From: Cerrena zonata
Lineage: Eukaryota > Basidiomycota > Agaricomycetes > Polyporales > Cerrenaceae
Assembly: GCA_038087015.1 (NCBI GenBank)
Contig: JASBNA010000073.1
Location: 1 to 64,000, forward strand
Direction of reading: 5' to 3'
DNA: 64,000 nucleotides
The notes beneath the pieces were generated by a model that was given only the letters and a program-made list of their open reading frames with translations, did no database searches and was not told the origin of the DNA. Positions 45,049 to 55,519 of this stretch are shown piece after piece (position 1 is the stretch's first letter; each line of letters opens with the position of its first letter). A program made the position numbers and the translations under genes.

Positions 45049-45255
45049 TGCAAGGGGCCGGAAGCCCTTGCCTTATTTGGACATGGACTTATTGAACTGT
45101 ATAGATTACATAATGTTCGGTGGCTTACCTTTATAAGGTAAGCCACCGAGAGTACGAACACTTTAGCTTTCTTACACAGTATCACTTTATCTATACACCG
45201 TGCTTAACGTAGTGTCTAGGTGTGAACCGTGTGAACCAGGAAGCGAACTCTTACA
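45049..45255 (+). repeat. Gypsy 5' LTR with a perfect hairpin
   Basis: 207 bp. It contains GGTGGCTTACCTT-TAT-AAGGTAAGCCACC (45,119-45,147), a perfect 13-bp inverted repeat with a 3-base loop. Confidence 0.9.
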
Positions 45256-45291
45256 CTTTTTTACGTTACGGTCAATTTAGATAAATTGACA

Positions 45292-48200
45292 ATGACTACT
45301 CGTACTACAACTTCTACTGTTTCTAAGAAGAAAAAGAAGACACCCTCGCAGAAAGGAAAAGAGCGAGAAGAGATCACTCCTACCCAGAATGATCCCTCTT
45401 CTGCGAGACCATCGACTATCACTGAAGAAGAGCCGACAGGCACAATCAGTGATAACGAGAATCCCAAGGACAATCCTCAGCTCCCTCCGCCTTCGGAGGC
45501 ACAGGTCACCCTGACGGGTGACGAAGACCTCAGTAACATCACCACTACAGTCGAACCGGGCAACATGTCCCATTTAGACTTGGTGGACTTTGAGGAGGTT
45601 GGAGGTGTCGGCACGCGAACTGCAGTTGATCGATACCGAAACCAAACACCCTCTCGCCCTCCCACCGAGGAAGGGAGTGTTGGGTCTCACAGTCATAGAG
45701 TTACTGTGGAGGGAAGTCAAGACCATCCCACCCCCGAAGCACAGAGCATCGTGTCTCACACCACGGACTCAGTCGATTACCTGACCCAGGCAATCGCTCC
45801 TATCATCCGAACGCAGCGTCCAGGACGCATCATCACTAGAGAAGGGCGTCGAGGTATATACCAAGCTCTGGCTGGTCATATGGCTCAGATTTCTCGTAGA
45901 CAGAGAAGGGCATTCAATGCCATCATCGACGCCATCGATGATATAGTGGACGATTTGGAGGGACCCGTCGATAGGGCTCATATATATGAAGTCGAGGATG
46001 GTCACTCTGAAGACGAGAGCGACCCACAAGTCACAAACAACCATCGCCCTGTTGAAAACCGGAGGGATGCATCTGCAGCACCAAGAATGCTACATGGACC
46101 GGATAGCAACACTCGGTTGCGAAATGTAGGGATCAATCCTCAAGGAGGCCCCCTGGGCCCTCTACCTGGAATTCGTACAGAAGAAACACGAGCGCGATTC
46201 GCAGAGCAACTAGCAATGAACCCTCGGCGAGCCTTGATGGCCCCGCCAAATGGTGGGGACGATCGCAACCAAAGGAGAGCAACGCCCAACGGGGGACCAC
46301 CAGATGATGGTGGACACCCCGCACAGCCCAACAGGAGACCACCTAACTATGGTGGACATCCTGACCACGAACCCATTCCGCGCGGTGGGGGTGGTAACGG
46401 TGCAGCGGGAGGAGGACCACCCGGAGGCGGACCTCCAGGCGGCGGGCCCCCAGACGGAGAGGACGACAGCGAAAGAGAGGTCACAGAATCAGACGAAGAC
46501 GAGCCCCAGAGGGACATCCCACCACACCAAGGTGGAAACGCACCGGTTCGAGGGAATACACCAGGGCGAGCCAACATTGCAGGAAGGAGAATAGCTGCCC
46601 GATCCCCGACACCATTCGATGGTGTCAACCCGCCTCACACATTCTACCAACCACCCAACTACATCGGTAGGTACGATGAAGGGCAGTTTCAGAATGCGTC
46701 GGCTACCGACTGGATCAGGCAAGCAGTGAGGGAGAAGCTTGGGACACCGTCTCAAGACCTCCCCGCTTTAAGGCAGCTTAAATTGCAGCCGCCTGGGACC
46801 TACGACGGAAGAGATGACATCGACATCTTTGACTCTTGGATGTCCCAGATTTGCCGATGGATGAGGTTAGCACGATTGTGCGGCCCTGAACTCGACTCTG
46901 AAAGGGTCGACGTCCTAGGAACATTGCTGACAGGTGAAGCGTTACAGTGGTACAACTCAGTAATAGACAACCCTAACCGACTAGACATAGTCTGGGATTT
47001 CGAGAGTGCCCTAGTAGCGTTATACACTAGATTCGTACACCAGTCCACGGTGTTAACAGCGACTGAGAGATTTGAGGGAGTAAGATACACCCGAAGCGGT
47101 GGTGCCATCCAACTTGCCAACCAACTGAACTTGTATGGTTCAAGGATGGTAGTAACTCCAGACTCCTACACCATACGGCGTAGGCTCTGGTCGGCTCTGC
47201 CTGACGAAATAACGACCACCATGGGTCGTGTAATGGGGTTATCGGCAGAGCGCACCTCACTAAATGAACTAGTGAGGGTAGCAGCTCAGATTGAGAACTC
47301 TATTAGGGCGGACGTGATAAGCAGACGAATGAGAGCCACCACTGGACAGTCCAGTGGTCCGAACCCCAATTCACAGCACAACACTGTGAATACAGGATCA
47401 GCGAATCACAGATCCAACAACCAGATCGGTAGCCGATCTGGGTCAAATGATAGGGATCGGGTTAGGAGAAATCCTCCCCCTCCCTCTCGATTCCGCCCCA
47501 GAGTCCAAGAACGGCAGGTCGAACGAACGACAGATCAAGCACCACCTAAGCCTTTTACCGCCATGGCACCAACAGCCAGTAGCAGTCGGCCAAGACCAAA
47601 GCAAGGTTGTTTCAACTGCGGGTCCACAGAACATTGGGCATCTGACCCTAACTGCCCCAAACACCCCAATAAAGGGCGTCCGGCGGTTCGTCGCATGACG
47701 GAAATGGAATCACAACCCGCCGAATTGCAACCTCAACCCACCAATGAGGGTGGGTCTGAGAAGCCTGAAAACAACATTGAGGACCACGAAGAACCTGAGC
47801 AAGTCGACGGATCACAGTACGATCCGGATGACGACTATCCTGAGGAACTATATGGCGACTACCCAGAAGACGATGCCGACCCTGCATGGATGGGTGGGAT
47901 GCGAACAATTCCGGAGGAGCCAGGAAGGTCTGACGACCAGGAGAGTCCGGACGACGAGCCCCACATAGAACGCCTATGTGGGATGAAACTAAGGATGGAG
48001 ACACCAGTAGCCACACCGGGTAACGGTGCCACTACCGAGTCAGAGATCCAACTAGAGCAGTATCGACATATTACCGCCACTCAACAGTACCAGCTGATGT
48101 GCATTCGAAACCAACTCTCGATGTTGCAAGAGGAGCTACAGCGAACACGGAGGCGCAACACAACCTGGACAACTCATCTGGACCAGATGACTAGCGAACT

Positions 48201-49014
48201 ACGTCGGTTCTGCGCGGGAGTCAGAATGGACTACTCAAGGCCGGTGATGCTGGCCATTGCTCGAAATACGATCCTTCATCAGAATCGTCGAGCAAATGAA
48301 AGGGAACAGATAGTCGGGAACGCGCCATCGGATTCCGACGGCGAAACCACCTATTCAGACATGCCCGAACTTGAAGACGTTCCGCCACCTAGACAGGTGG
48401 TAATGCCAGAACTATTACCATCACGAGGTGATGGCGAACCTGCAGAGATGATCTACATCGATGACATCGTTGAGGTACTTCGGGCAATGAACGATCGCCC
48501 AGACCGAGAATACCGAACGGCTATGGCACCGAAAGAGGTGCGGCCCCAACGTGCATTCCGCTGCATCACCGTATACGTAGAGGTGAACGGAATGAAGGGA
48601 CTGGCCCTACTCGACTCGGGAAGCTCCATTGACTGTGTCAGCCCGGAATTCGCAAGGATTGCGAAACTGCCGGCAGTACCATTGGACAAGCCAGTGGGAT
48701 TGCAACTCGGCTGCGTCGGGAGTCGCTCCTCGATCAACTTCGGGGTCCGCACTAAGGTACAGCTAGCGAAGTCGAATCAAGAAGTTTACCTAGATGTGGT
48801 AAACATCGACCACTACGACCTTATCCTGGGAGTCCCATTCTTGCGTCAATTCAAAATCCGACTGGATTTTGACAACGAAGCCGTCCTAGTGGGCTCTCAG
48901 ATTATCCCTGCTTTAAAAGCAGGGGAGGAGGCGCGCACCGCTAAACCAACCCGAAGAGCATATACTGGAACCTCAGCCAAATACCAGTGGGCAGAGAAAA
49001 ACCAGTACGAATAG
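45292..49014 (+). CDS. Gypsy gag and aspartic protease
   Basis: ATG at 45,292 (MTTRTTTSTVSKKKKK). A disordered Pro/Gly-rich N-terminal third is followed by a retrotransposon gag core (GTYDGRDDIDIFDSWMSQIC, LTGEALQWYNSVIDN and NQLNLYGSRMVVTPD), then a CCHC zinc knuckle (CFNCGSTEHWASDPNC), an acidic spacer and the aspartic protease (LALLDSGSSIDCVSPEFARI...YDLILGVPFL). The frame ends in a single TAG at 49,012-49,014. The codons after it stay open in the same frame into pol. Confidence 0.9.
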   Translation: MTTRTTTSTVSKKKKKTPSQKGKEREEITPTQNDPSSARPSTITEEEPTGTISDNENPKDNPQLPPPSEAQVTLTGDEDLSNITTTVEPGNMSHLDLVDFEEVGGVGTRTAVDRYRNQTPSRPPTEEGSVGSHSHRVTVEGSQDHPTPEAQSIVSHTTDSVDYLTQAIAPIIRTQRPGRIITREGRRGIYQALAGHMAQISRRQRRAFNAIIDAIDDIVDDLEGPVDRAHIYEVEDGHSEDESDPQVTNNHRPVENRRDASAAPRMLHGPDSNTRLRNVGINPQGGPLGPLPGIRTEETRARFAEQLAMNPRRALMAPPNGGDDRNQRRATPNGGPPDDGGHPAQPNRRPPNYGGHPDHEPIPRGGGGNGAAGGGPPGGGPPGGGPPDGEDDSEREVTESDEDEPQRDIPPHQGGNAPVRGNTPGRANIAGRRIAARSPTPFDGVNPPHTFYQPPNYIGRYDEGQFQNASATDWIRQAVREKLGTPSQDLPALRQLKLQPPGTYDGRDDIDIFDSWMSQICRWMRLARLCGPELDSERVDVLGTLLTGEALQWYNSVIDNPNRLDIVWDFESALVALYTRFVHQSTVLTATERFEGVRYTRSGGAIQLANQLNLYGSRMVVTPDSYTIRRRLWSALPDEITTTMGRVMGLSAERTSLNELVRVAAQIENSIRADVISRRMRATTGQSSGPNPNSQHNTVNTGSANHRSNNQIGSRSGSNDRDRVRRNPPPPSRFRPRVQERQVERTTDQAPPKPFTAMAPTASSSRPRPKQGCFNCGSTEHWASDPNCPKHPNKGRPAVRRMTEMESQPAELQPQPTNEGGSEKPENNIEDHEEPEQVDGSQYDPDDDYPEELYGDYPEDDADPAWMGGMRTIPEEPGRSDDQESPDDEPHIERLCGMKLRMETPVATPGNGATTESEIQLEQYRHITATQQYQLMCIRNQLSMLQEELQRTRRRNTTWTTHLDQMTSELRRFCAGVRMDYSRPVMLAIARNTILHQNRRANEREQIVGNAPSDSDGETTYSDMPELEDVPPPRQVVMPELLPSRGDGEPAEMIYIDDIVEVLRAMNDRPDREYRTAMAPKEVRPQRAFRCITVYVEVNGMKGLALLDSGSSIDCVSPEFARIAKLPAVPLDKPVGLQLGCVGSRSSINFGVRTKVQLAKSNQEVYLDVVNIDHYDLILGVPFLRQFKIRLDFDNEAVLVGSQIIPALKAGEEARTAKPTRRAYTGTSAKYQWAEKNQYE
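49012..49014 (+). other. In-frame UAG between gag-protease and pol, candidate readthrough site
   Basis: The codons are GAA-UAG-CAA-AGC, and pol continues in the same frame without another stop until 52,650. A UAG followed by CAA is a known leaky context in some viruses. About 35 bases downstream, CCACCACTGTGGCGG can fold into a small stem. Confidence 0.6.
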
Positions 49015-52000
49015 CAAAGCAAGATCAGCCAAGCGAGAGTTGAGCCATCCACCACTGTGGCGGACCCGGAATCACCAAGTTTGACGGTGATATCCAAGGA
49101 AGCTCAACCAAGTCACACGCGAAAGAGTGTGACATGGGAAGACCGACAAGCACTCCCAGATAGAAATTCAGTACACATCGAGATTATAAGGAACAAGAAA
49201 ACAACTAACTCACCAGGCGCCAGCGGTGAAGGACAGATAGCGACAATCGAAGAGATGAAGTCAATGAAGACATTGACCGACGATGACATCTCTCGACTGC
49301 GACGAAAGTGGATCGAAGCTGGCCAAGACATCATGAATGGGGCACCACCTCAATTACCCCCGCTGAGGGAGATCAACCACCGAATCCCAATCATAGACCC
49401 GCTAAAGGTCTATAACTACCACCTTCCCCGTTGCCCGGAAGCAGTCAAAATTGCTTTATCTGCAAAGATAGAACGATACGAGATTGCGGGATGGTGGAAG
49501 CGGACCGTGGTAACTCAAGCAGCACCGATGCTATGTGTCCCCAAGAAGAACGGCACCCTTCGAACTGTAGTCGATTGTAGAAAACGGAATGACAACACCC
49601 TTCGGGATGTAACGCCATTTCCCGACCAGGAGGAAATACGAGCCGACGTGGCGAGAGCACCTTATAGATCGAAAATCGATCTATCGGATGCATACGAGCA
49701 AATTCGCGTAGAACCAGAAGACGTACACAAAACCGCATTCGCTACCGTGTACGGCACGTTTGAGAGCCATGTAATGCAACAAGGCGACTGCAACGCACCA
49801 TCAACCTTTCAAAGGTTGATGACATTCGTATTCCGAGATTTTATCGGAAGGTTTGTACATGTTTACCTGGACGACATATTCATATTCTCGGGCAGCATTA
49901 CAGAACACGAGGAACACCTGAAATTGGTGTTTGAGAGGCTAAGAAAATACCAGTTATACCTGAAGGCTGAGAAATGCGACCTTTACTCTCCACGAATGGA
50001 GTGCCTGGGACACATCATCGATGATGATGGAATACATGCAGACGAGGACAAGATGACACGAATTAGGGAATGGAGGACTCCCCGAAACTACAACGACATA
50101 GAACGATTCCTAGGACTCGTAAACTATGTATCGCATTTCATGCCTGACCTGTCCGCATACACCAGCCCACTCCATACCATTCAGCGGAATGGGCATGACT
50201 TCGAATGGAGACCGATCCATCAGGTCTGCTTCGATAGTATAAAGGCATTGGCCTCCAAAGCTCCAATCTTGAAACCCATCGACCCCACCCAAGCGGAACC
50301 TATTTGGGTGGTCTGCGACGCATCCACACATGGTGTGGGTGCCTACTACGGTCAGGGAAAAGACTGGAAAAGTTGTCGACCTGCTGGATTCATGTCTAAG
50401 AAGTTCACTGCAGCTCAACAATCGTATCGAGTGTTCGAGCTGGAGACTCTAGCAATACTGGAAGCCTTGTTGAAATGGGAAGACAAACTACTAGGACGAC
50501 ACGTCCAAGTAGTTACCGATCACAAGGCCCTGGAATTCTTCAAAACCCAGATCAGGATGTCCCACCGTCAGACACGGTGGATGGAGTTTTTGCAGCGATT
50601 TGATTTCGAGATCACCTACGTCAAAGGTGAAGAGAATATCGTTGCCGATTGCCTATCGAGATACCATGAATCTGATTTGCCCGGTGAGTTCCACCCCATT
50701 CACAACTATGTGAATGCGGATGAACGACTTGATCCAGAAGGAGAGTCGTTACCATTTGGCAGAGTAAACGAACTCAGAGCCATGAGGGAACAGCCATCAC
50801 GAGAAATCAGAGAAGAGATCAAAGACCGAGAGATAGAGGCCACCCAGATGAGGGGTGGTATATCGCTAGAAGACATATCGGAATCACCAGAAACTGGTGA
50901 TGGGCCGACATGGGGAGAATCGACTATTACTGGGACCCAGATTCATCAAGTGATGAATGGGAGAGTAGACCTAAGGAAAGAAGCGATCAAAGGCTACGAC
51001 ACAGATCGCGTACTGAGCAAGGTCGCCAACGCACCTGATCAATACACAGCATTCCTAAAAGCAGACGATGGCGCACTATTCACCAGTAACCTGGCGAATC
51101 GACAAGTACTATGTATTCCGCATACCAAAGTGGGTCATAGATTCCTTACGGAACTAGTCATAGAGCAGGCCCACCAGACGGTGGGACACTTGGCTGCGCA
51201 GAAAACCGAAGAGTATATCCGGCAGTGGTTCTGGTGGCCCAGAATAGGTCTTGAAGTCAGAAAATACTGCAATAGCTGCGGGACCTGTCAGACAACTAAG
51301 TCCAACACCGCACTGCCAAGAGGCCTATTACACTCGCTCCCGATCCCACGACGACCATGGGGATCGATAGGAATGGACTTCGTGGGCCCATTCCCTCCGA
51401 GCGCCGGTCATGACTACCTCTGGGTAGTCATATGCCGGCTAACCTCGATGGTACATATGGTACCCATCAAGACGACGACAAAAGCATCACAACTAGCCTG
51501 GCTATTCATACAACATATTGTACGACTTCACGGATTACCCGACTCAATTGTATCCGACCGAGACTCCAAGTTTACGTCCCACTTCTGGAAGGCAGTACAC
51601 CGAATTCTCGGTGTAAAGTTACTTATGTCGACCTCATTCCATCCGCAAACGGATGGAGCGTCCGAACGGGCGATCAAGACCGTAGGGCAGATCCTAAGGT
51701 CGGCAGTGAGTGCAGACCAAAAGGATTGGGTCGACAAACTGCCGATGGTGGAATTCGCTATTAATTCCGCTCAAAGTGCCACCACTGGATTCGCACCATT
51801 CGAATTGAATGGTGCCATGCCCAGGATCGCCTTCCATACCGATCACTCGAACACACCTCGCGGCGTGTTGGCATTTGCCCAACAAGTGAAAGACAATTTG
51901 CTGGTAGCACACGACGCCATACTCGAATCAAGGGTGTCCCAAACGTTCCACGCCAACAAGCGCAGACGAAACGAACACCCAGAGGAGGAGGAACAGTCGC

Positions 52001-52650
52001 AATACACCGTCGGAAAGAAGGTGTACTTGTCCACAAAGAATCTCAAGCTACCAAAGGGGCGGGCGAAAAAACTGTTGCCCAAATTCCTAGGACCCTATAC
52101 GATCACCAAAGCCCATGCGGAGGCATCGGCTTACGAGCTTGACCTACCTAAGGAATTGCACGCAAGAGGAGTATTCCCCAAATTCCATGCAAGCTTATTG
52201 AAGCCCTACGTTCCCAACGATGAACTGCTGTTTCCCCGCCGAGAACCAAAGGCATTCTATGATTACGGAATGCCCGACGAAGAGGAGACGGTGGTTGAAG
52301 ACATCGTCGGTCACCACTGGGATGGGCGAAACATCTCATTCCTGGTGAAATGGGACGTAGGCGACACCACTTGGGAATCGCTTGCAACGTGCGACCCACT
52401 AGCAGCACTGGACAGGTATCTTGAGCTTATGGGAGTCAACCTAGTCAAGGAACTTCCGAGGAAAGACCAGTCACCGACAGCGGTGACCCCACGAAAGACC
52501 ACATCACCCGCGAGGGTGACGACCACAATGGCAACAGGCAAACAAACATCGCAGCCTACCACCCAAAGCTCGCCTACCGAAAGGATGGCCAACCCACTGC
52601 GAACGAGCAGTGGACGGGTGGTGAGAGCCAGGAAGAGGGCCGACGAGTAG
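49015..52650 (+). CDS. Gypsy pol: reverse transcriptase, RNase H, integrase, chromodomain
   Basis: The frame is open from just after UAG; a separate start could be used downstream, but the first ATG is well inside. Reverse transcriptase: RTVVDCRKRNDNT, IDLSDAYEQIRVEPED, MQQGDCNAPSTFQRLM and the catalytic VYLDDIFIFS. RNase H: WVVCDASTHGVGAYYGQ and FELETLAILEALLKWE. Integrase: an HHCC zinc module (H...H...CNSCGTCQ), GIDFVGPFP-type MDFVGPFPP, SDRDSKFTSHFW and STSFHPQTDGASERAIKTV. A GPY/F-like LPKFLGPYTI and a C-terminal chromodomain (VEDIVGHHWDGRNISFLVKW and TTWESLATC) follow. Chromodomains direct such elements to histone-marked chromatin. No catalytic residue is missing. Confidence 0.92.
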   Translation, partial: QSKISQARVEPSTTVADPESPSLTVISKEAQPSHTRKSVTWEDRQALPDRNSVHIEIIRNKKTTNSPGASGEGQIATIEEMKSMKTLTDDDISRLRRKWIEAGQDIMNGAPPQLPPLREINHRIPIIDPLKVYNYHLPRCPEAVKIALSAKIERYEIAGWWKRTVVTQAAPMLCVPKKNGTLRTVVDCRKRNDNTLRDVTPFPDQEEIRADVARAPYRSKIDLSDAYEQIRVEPEDVHKTAFATVYGTFESHVMQQGDCNAPSTFQRLMTFVFRDFIGRFVHVYLDDIFIFSGSITEHEEHLKLVFERLRKYQLYLKAEKCDLYSPRMECLGHIIDDDGIHADEDKMTRIREWRTPRNYNDIERFLGLVNYVSHFMPDLSAYTSPLHTIQRNGHDFEWRPIHQVCFDSIKALASKAPILKPIDPTQAEPIWVVCDASTHGVGAYYGQGKDWKSCRPAGFMSKKFTAAQQSYRVFELETLAILEALLKWEDKLLGRHVQVVTDHKALEFFKTQIRMSHRQTRWMEFLQRFDFEITYVKGEENIVADCLSRYHESDLPGEFHPIHNYVNADERLDPEGESLPFGRVNELRAMREQPSREIREEIKDREIEATQMRGGISLEDISESPETGDGPTWGESTITGTQIHQVMNGRVDLRKEAIKGYDTDRVLSKVANAPDQYTAFLKADDGALFTSNLANRQVLCIPHTKVGHRFLTELVIEQAHQTVGHLAAQKTEEYIRQWFWWPRIGLEVRKYCNSCGTCQTTKSNTALPRGLLHSLPIPRRPWGSIGMDFVGPFPPSAGHDYLWVVICRLTSMVHMVPIKTTTKASQLAWLFIQHIVRLHGLPDSIVSDRDSKFTSHFWKAVHRILGVKLLMSTSFHPQTDGASERAIKTVGQILRSAVSADQKDWVDKLPMVEFAINSAQSATTGFAPFELNGAMPRIAFHTDHSNTPRGVLAFAQQVKDNLLVAHDAILESRVSQTFHANKRRRNEHPEEEEQSQYTVGKKVYLSTKNLKLPKGRAKKLLPKFLGPYTITKAHAEASAYELDLPKELHARGVFPKFHASLLKPYVPNDELLFPRREPKAFYDYGMPDEEETVVEDIVGHHWDGRNISFLVKWDVGDTTWESLATCDPLAALDRYLELMGVNLVKELPRKDQSPTAVTPRKTTSPARVTTTMATGKQTSQPTTQSSPTERMANPLRTSSGRVVRARKRADE

Positions 52651-52672
52651 GAGGGACCGAATTGGTTCCGCG

Positions 52673-55465
52673 ATGCTGAACGGGCGGTTGGCCCTTACTA
52701 AGCCGCGGCAACCGCCGGTACTCGAGATCCACCGGATATCTCCGGGCGGACCTCAACTCAACTATACACCTCGTCAGCCACGCGCCTATGCGGCAAACAC
52801 TTCTTTTCCCACCACCAACACAATGAGCGACAACTCTGGCAAGAAACGCGGACGCTCTCCATCCAGAGGCGAATACCCACGTGCGGGACCCCCACGGGTC
52901 CCTGCTGGCGGGAGTCAATCCCACCAGTATGGGGATAGGGGTCGTGACAATCGACCCCCCCCTACTTCTTACCCTCGTGATGAGCGAACCCCTGCCCAGT
53001 ACACCCGAGAAGTGAGGCCTCGTCACGAGCCTCGCTGGGTGCACAGGCATCCCTGGGGATTCCACCACGACCGCGGATGCCCCTTGTGTACCGACCACGA
53101 GAATCATGTCGAGACGGCCTCCCGTCACGAACCTGAATTGGCCCTCGCCGTGACCAACGCCATCGCTCGGGATCCCGACCGATTGAGGTCAAGACTCGAC
53201 GATGCGGAAGACACACTTGAAGAAGTGCGCCGGGAACTGCAGACAGAGCGCCGCAGGGCGGACGATCTCCAGTTCGAGCTAGAACGAGAACGAAACCGCC
53301 GTCCCCCAATCCCTCCTCCACAACTGATCCCTCGGCCACTTCCCCCTCCACCACCCCGTCCCGAGCCCCAACCTGAGCCTCGGGCAGACCCCTCAGCGGG
53401 TCTGCAAAGGTTGGAGGAGACCCTACTGGAGCTACAACGGGCCCAAACATCCATACGGATGCTGGAGGATCAAGTGGCCGAAGCACAAGGCCAATTCCAC
53501 AACTATCGCCTTCACTCGGCGGAACTGGTAAGCCACCTCTTGCGAGGTGGCCACAACGTTACCGCTGCCGCTGGTGGCCACGCATCGGGACCAGTCCCTC
53601 GACCCTTCTTCACGATCGAACGCACCAGCAACGGTGCTGACGGTCGACTCACCGTCCCCTCGATGGATCCTGACGTCGTCATGACCGACGGTTCATCCGA
53701 GAAACCGACACCCCCATTGACAGAGGATCGCGTGTTCCAGGCCGATACGTCACTTCACCTTCGTCGTCTCAAGCGAGACATTTATGATGGACTGGACGAC
53801 GAAGATGACTACATCCCCTCGGACGACTCTGAGGAGTCGGACGGATCTGGATCGCGCGGAGGTCGCGACATCATGAAGAGCAAGCAAAAGGGCAAAGGGA
53901 AGGCCAAGGAGAAAATCGAGTCCTCACCCAGCAAGGAGGGTGAAGACTCATTCGACGCGACGGGATTCGTAATCCCTCACCAGTTCCCGGTGAACCTGAG
54001 GACGAGCTGGAGGCACTCCGTATTGAATCAAAACCCTAGCTCCAGCAACACTACTCGTCCACCACCCGTCGTCAGACATGGGTGGGGTGATGAAGAATCG
54101 CTAGCAAGGGGTCATGATATCGGGCCAGTACCTGATTGGGGGAATCTGTCTCATTCCGGGTCAATGCGACCAGCTGCACTTGCAACAAGTGTCCTAGCTG
54201 GGCCCAGTGGTACCCGACGAAGCAATTTCGAAGGGGGGGGAGGGACCAACACATTGTTGTCTACCACTACCCCGAGACAGGAGAATGCTCATGCCTCTAC
54301 CACTGACTCCACACTAGGAGAAGAAGTACCTGGTCCATTCAATGGTGTACCCTGGACAGCTCGAAGGATTCCCCCACCTACATTCCCGCCAGGAATGTCG
54401 GCGGAAGACAAGCAAGAAATGGTCCGAAGAAGTGGAGCCAATGCTGCACGACCAGCACTCGGAAGGGGACAACTGCCTCCTAGGTTTGCAGAGGCGAACG
54501 TCACCAGCATCAGTGTCATACGAGACCTGATTGCGAGGACGACATCAGAGATGAACCCTGGCGCGCTTCTAGCACTAGAGATCCTCGGGGATCTCAAGAA
54601 TGCCGCCAGTCGAGCCCCAAGACCGAGGCACGAGTTGGAAAACTTCCTACTTCATCGATTCGGGAAACGTCCCGCCTGGGCTGGCCCGGGTGGGAAGAAG
54701 GCAAAGAAAGTCGAACCAACACCGACGGGTGCTGTGGAACAAGCTGCCTCACTTGGGGGGACCGCTGGGGCCGCCAATCCTTTCATTGACACCAACATCG
54801 CCACGAGCAGCAATCAGACCACCCAGCCAGCACAGGACGTCCCGATGAAGCCACCGTCTGATGAAGGCGAGCAACATCACGTACCACCGCTGACAGGGAT
54901 GGACTCAGGGGTAGGAGGGGCGGATGACAACGCTACCGAGCCCCAACGAGGACCACTAGGGGAAACTGCACCTGTGATAACAGGCAATCCTGACGATTTT
55001 ACCGCAATGCTCTTGGCCGGTTTCAATACCCCCAATGTTGAAGTAGCACGACAATTCCTAGCTCTTCTCAACTCCCCTGACTCGCCTCTCAACCGACCCT
55101 CAGAGGATGTGTGGGACCCCTTCGTCAACGAGCACACGGGAGTGCATATATTTGGTATACCGCTGGATAACTCCTCCACACAGTCGCGCCAACTCCGTAA
55201 TGGGTTACTGGCTGTGGTTCGTCGAATCCCCTCACCCAGGACGGTGAGGGACGTATTCTTTGTACTTCGAACGCTCCGCGGACATTGGACTGGTACCAAT
55301 AACTTCATTCGCGCTGGACTGGATCCATACCCCGCTTTATTGACTCGTGATGAGATCACCAACGGTATTGCGGTGATCCACCATTTCTCCACTTATGGAT
55401 TCACAACTGGCGATGTAATTGACATCGCCGCCCTTCTCAACTATATCTTGGATCACAATTTGTAA
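52673..55465 (+). CDS. Third open frame of the Gypsy element, function unknown
   Basis: 930 codons from the ATG at 52,673, or about 880 from MSDNSGKKRGRSPSRGEYPR at 52,822. The sequence has a basic Arg/Ser/Pro start, a strong coiled coil (LDDAEDTLEEVRRELQTERR, then DDLQFELERERNR), a proline run, a second helical stretch (RLEETLLELQRAQTSIRMLE), an acidic patch (DDEDDYIPSDDSEESDGSG), and a C-terminal folded-looking part ending IDIAALLNYILDHNL. There is no signal peptide or membrane segment, so it is not an envelope-type protein. It is in a different frame from pol, 20 bp after it. A frame this long kept open in a young element suggests a real product. The coiled coil invites a structural or gag-like role, but that is a guess. 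Confidence 0.75.
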   Translation: MLNGRLALTKPRQPPVLEIHRISPGGPQLNYTPRQPRAYAANTSFPTTNTMSDNSGKKRGRSPSRGEYPRAGPPRVPAGGSQSHQYGDRGRDNRPPPTSYPRDERTPAQYTREVRPRHEPRWVHRHPWGFHHDRGCPLCTDHENHVETASRHEPELALAVTNAIARDPDRLRSRLDDAEDTLEEVRRELQTERRRADDLQFELERERNRRPPIPPPQLIPRPLPPPPPRPEPQPEPRADPSAGLQRLEETLLELQRAQTSIRMLEDQVAEAQGQFHNYRLHSAELVSHLLRGGHNVTAAAGGHASGPVPRPFFTIERTSNGADGRLTVPSMDPDVVMTDGSSEKPTPPLTEDRVFQADTSLHLRRLKRDIYDGLDDEDDYIPSDDSEESDGSGSRGGRDIMKSKQKGKGKAKEKIESSPSKEGEDSFDATGFVIPHQFPVNLRTSWRHSVLNQNPSSSNTTRPPPVVRHGWGDEESLARGHDIGPVPDWGNLSHSGSMRPAALATSVLAGPSGTRRSNFEGGGGTNTLLSTTTPRQENAHASTTDSTLGEEVPGPFNGVPWTARRIPPPTFPPGMSAEDKQEMVRRSGANAARPALGRGQLPPRFAEANVTSISVIRDLIARTTSEMNPGALLALEILGDLKNAASRAPRPRHELENFLLHRFGKRPAWAGPGGKKAKKVEPTPTGAVEQAASLGGTAGAANPFIDTNIATSSNQTTQPAQDVPMKPPSDEGEQHHVPPLTGMDSGVGGADDNATEPQRGPLGETAPVITGNPDDFTAMLLAGFNTPNVEVARQFLALLNSPDSPLNRPSEDVWDPFVNEHTGVHIFGIPLDNSSTQSRQLRNGLLAVVRRIPSPRTVRDVFFVLRTLRGHWTGTNNFIRAGLDPYPALLTRDEITNGIAVIHHFSTYGFTTGDVIDIAALLNYILDHNL

Positions 55466-55519
55466 TCGACGCTTATTTGGCCGTATTGGAAGGATAGGCT
55501 TTGGTTTAGAGGGGGAGGG

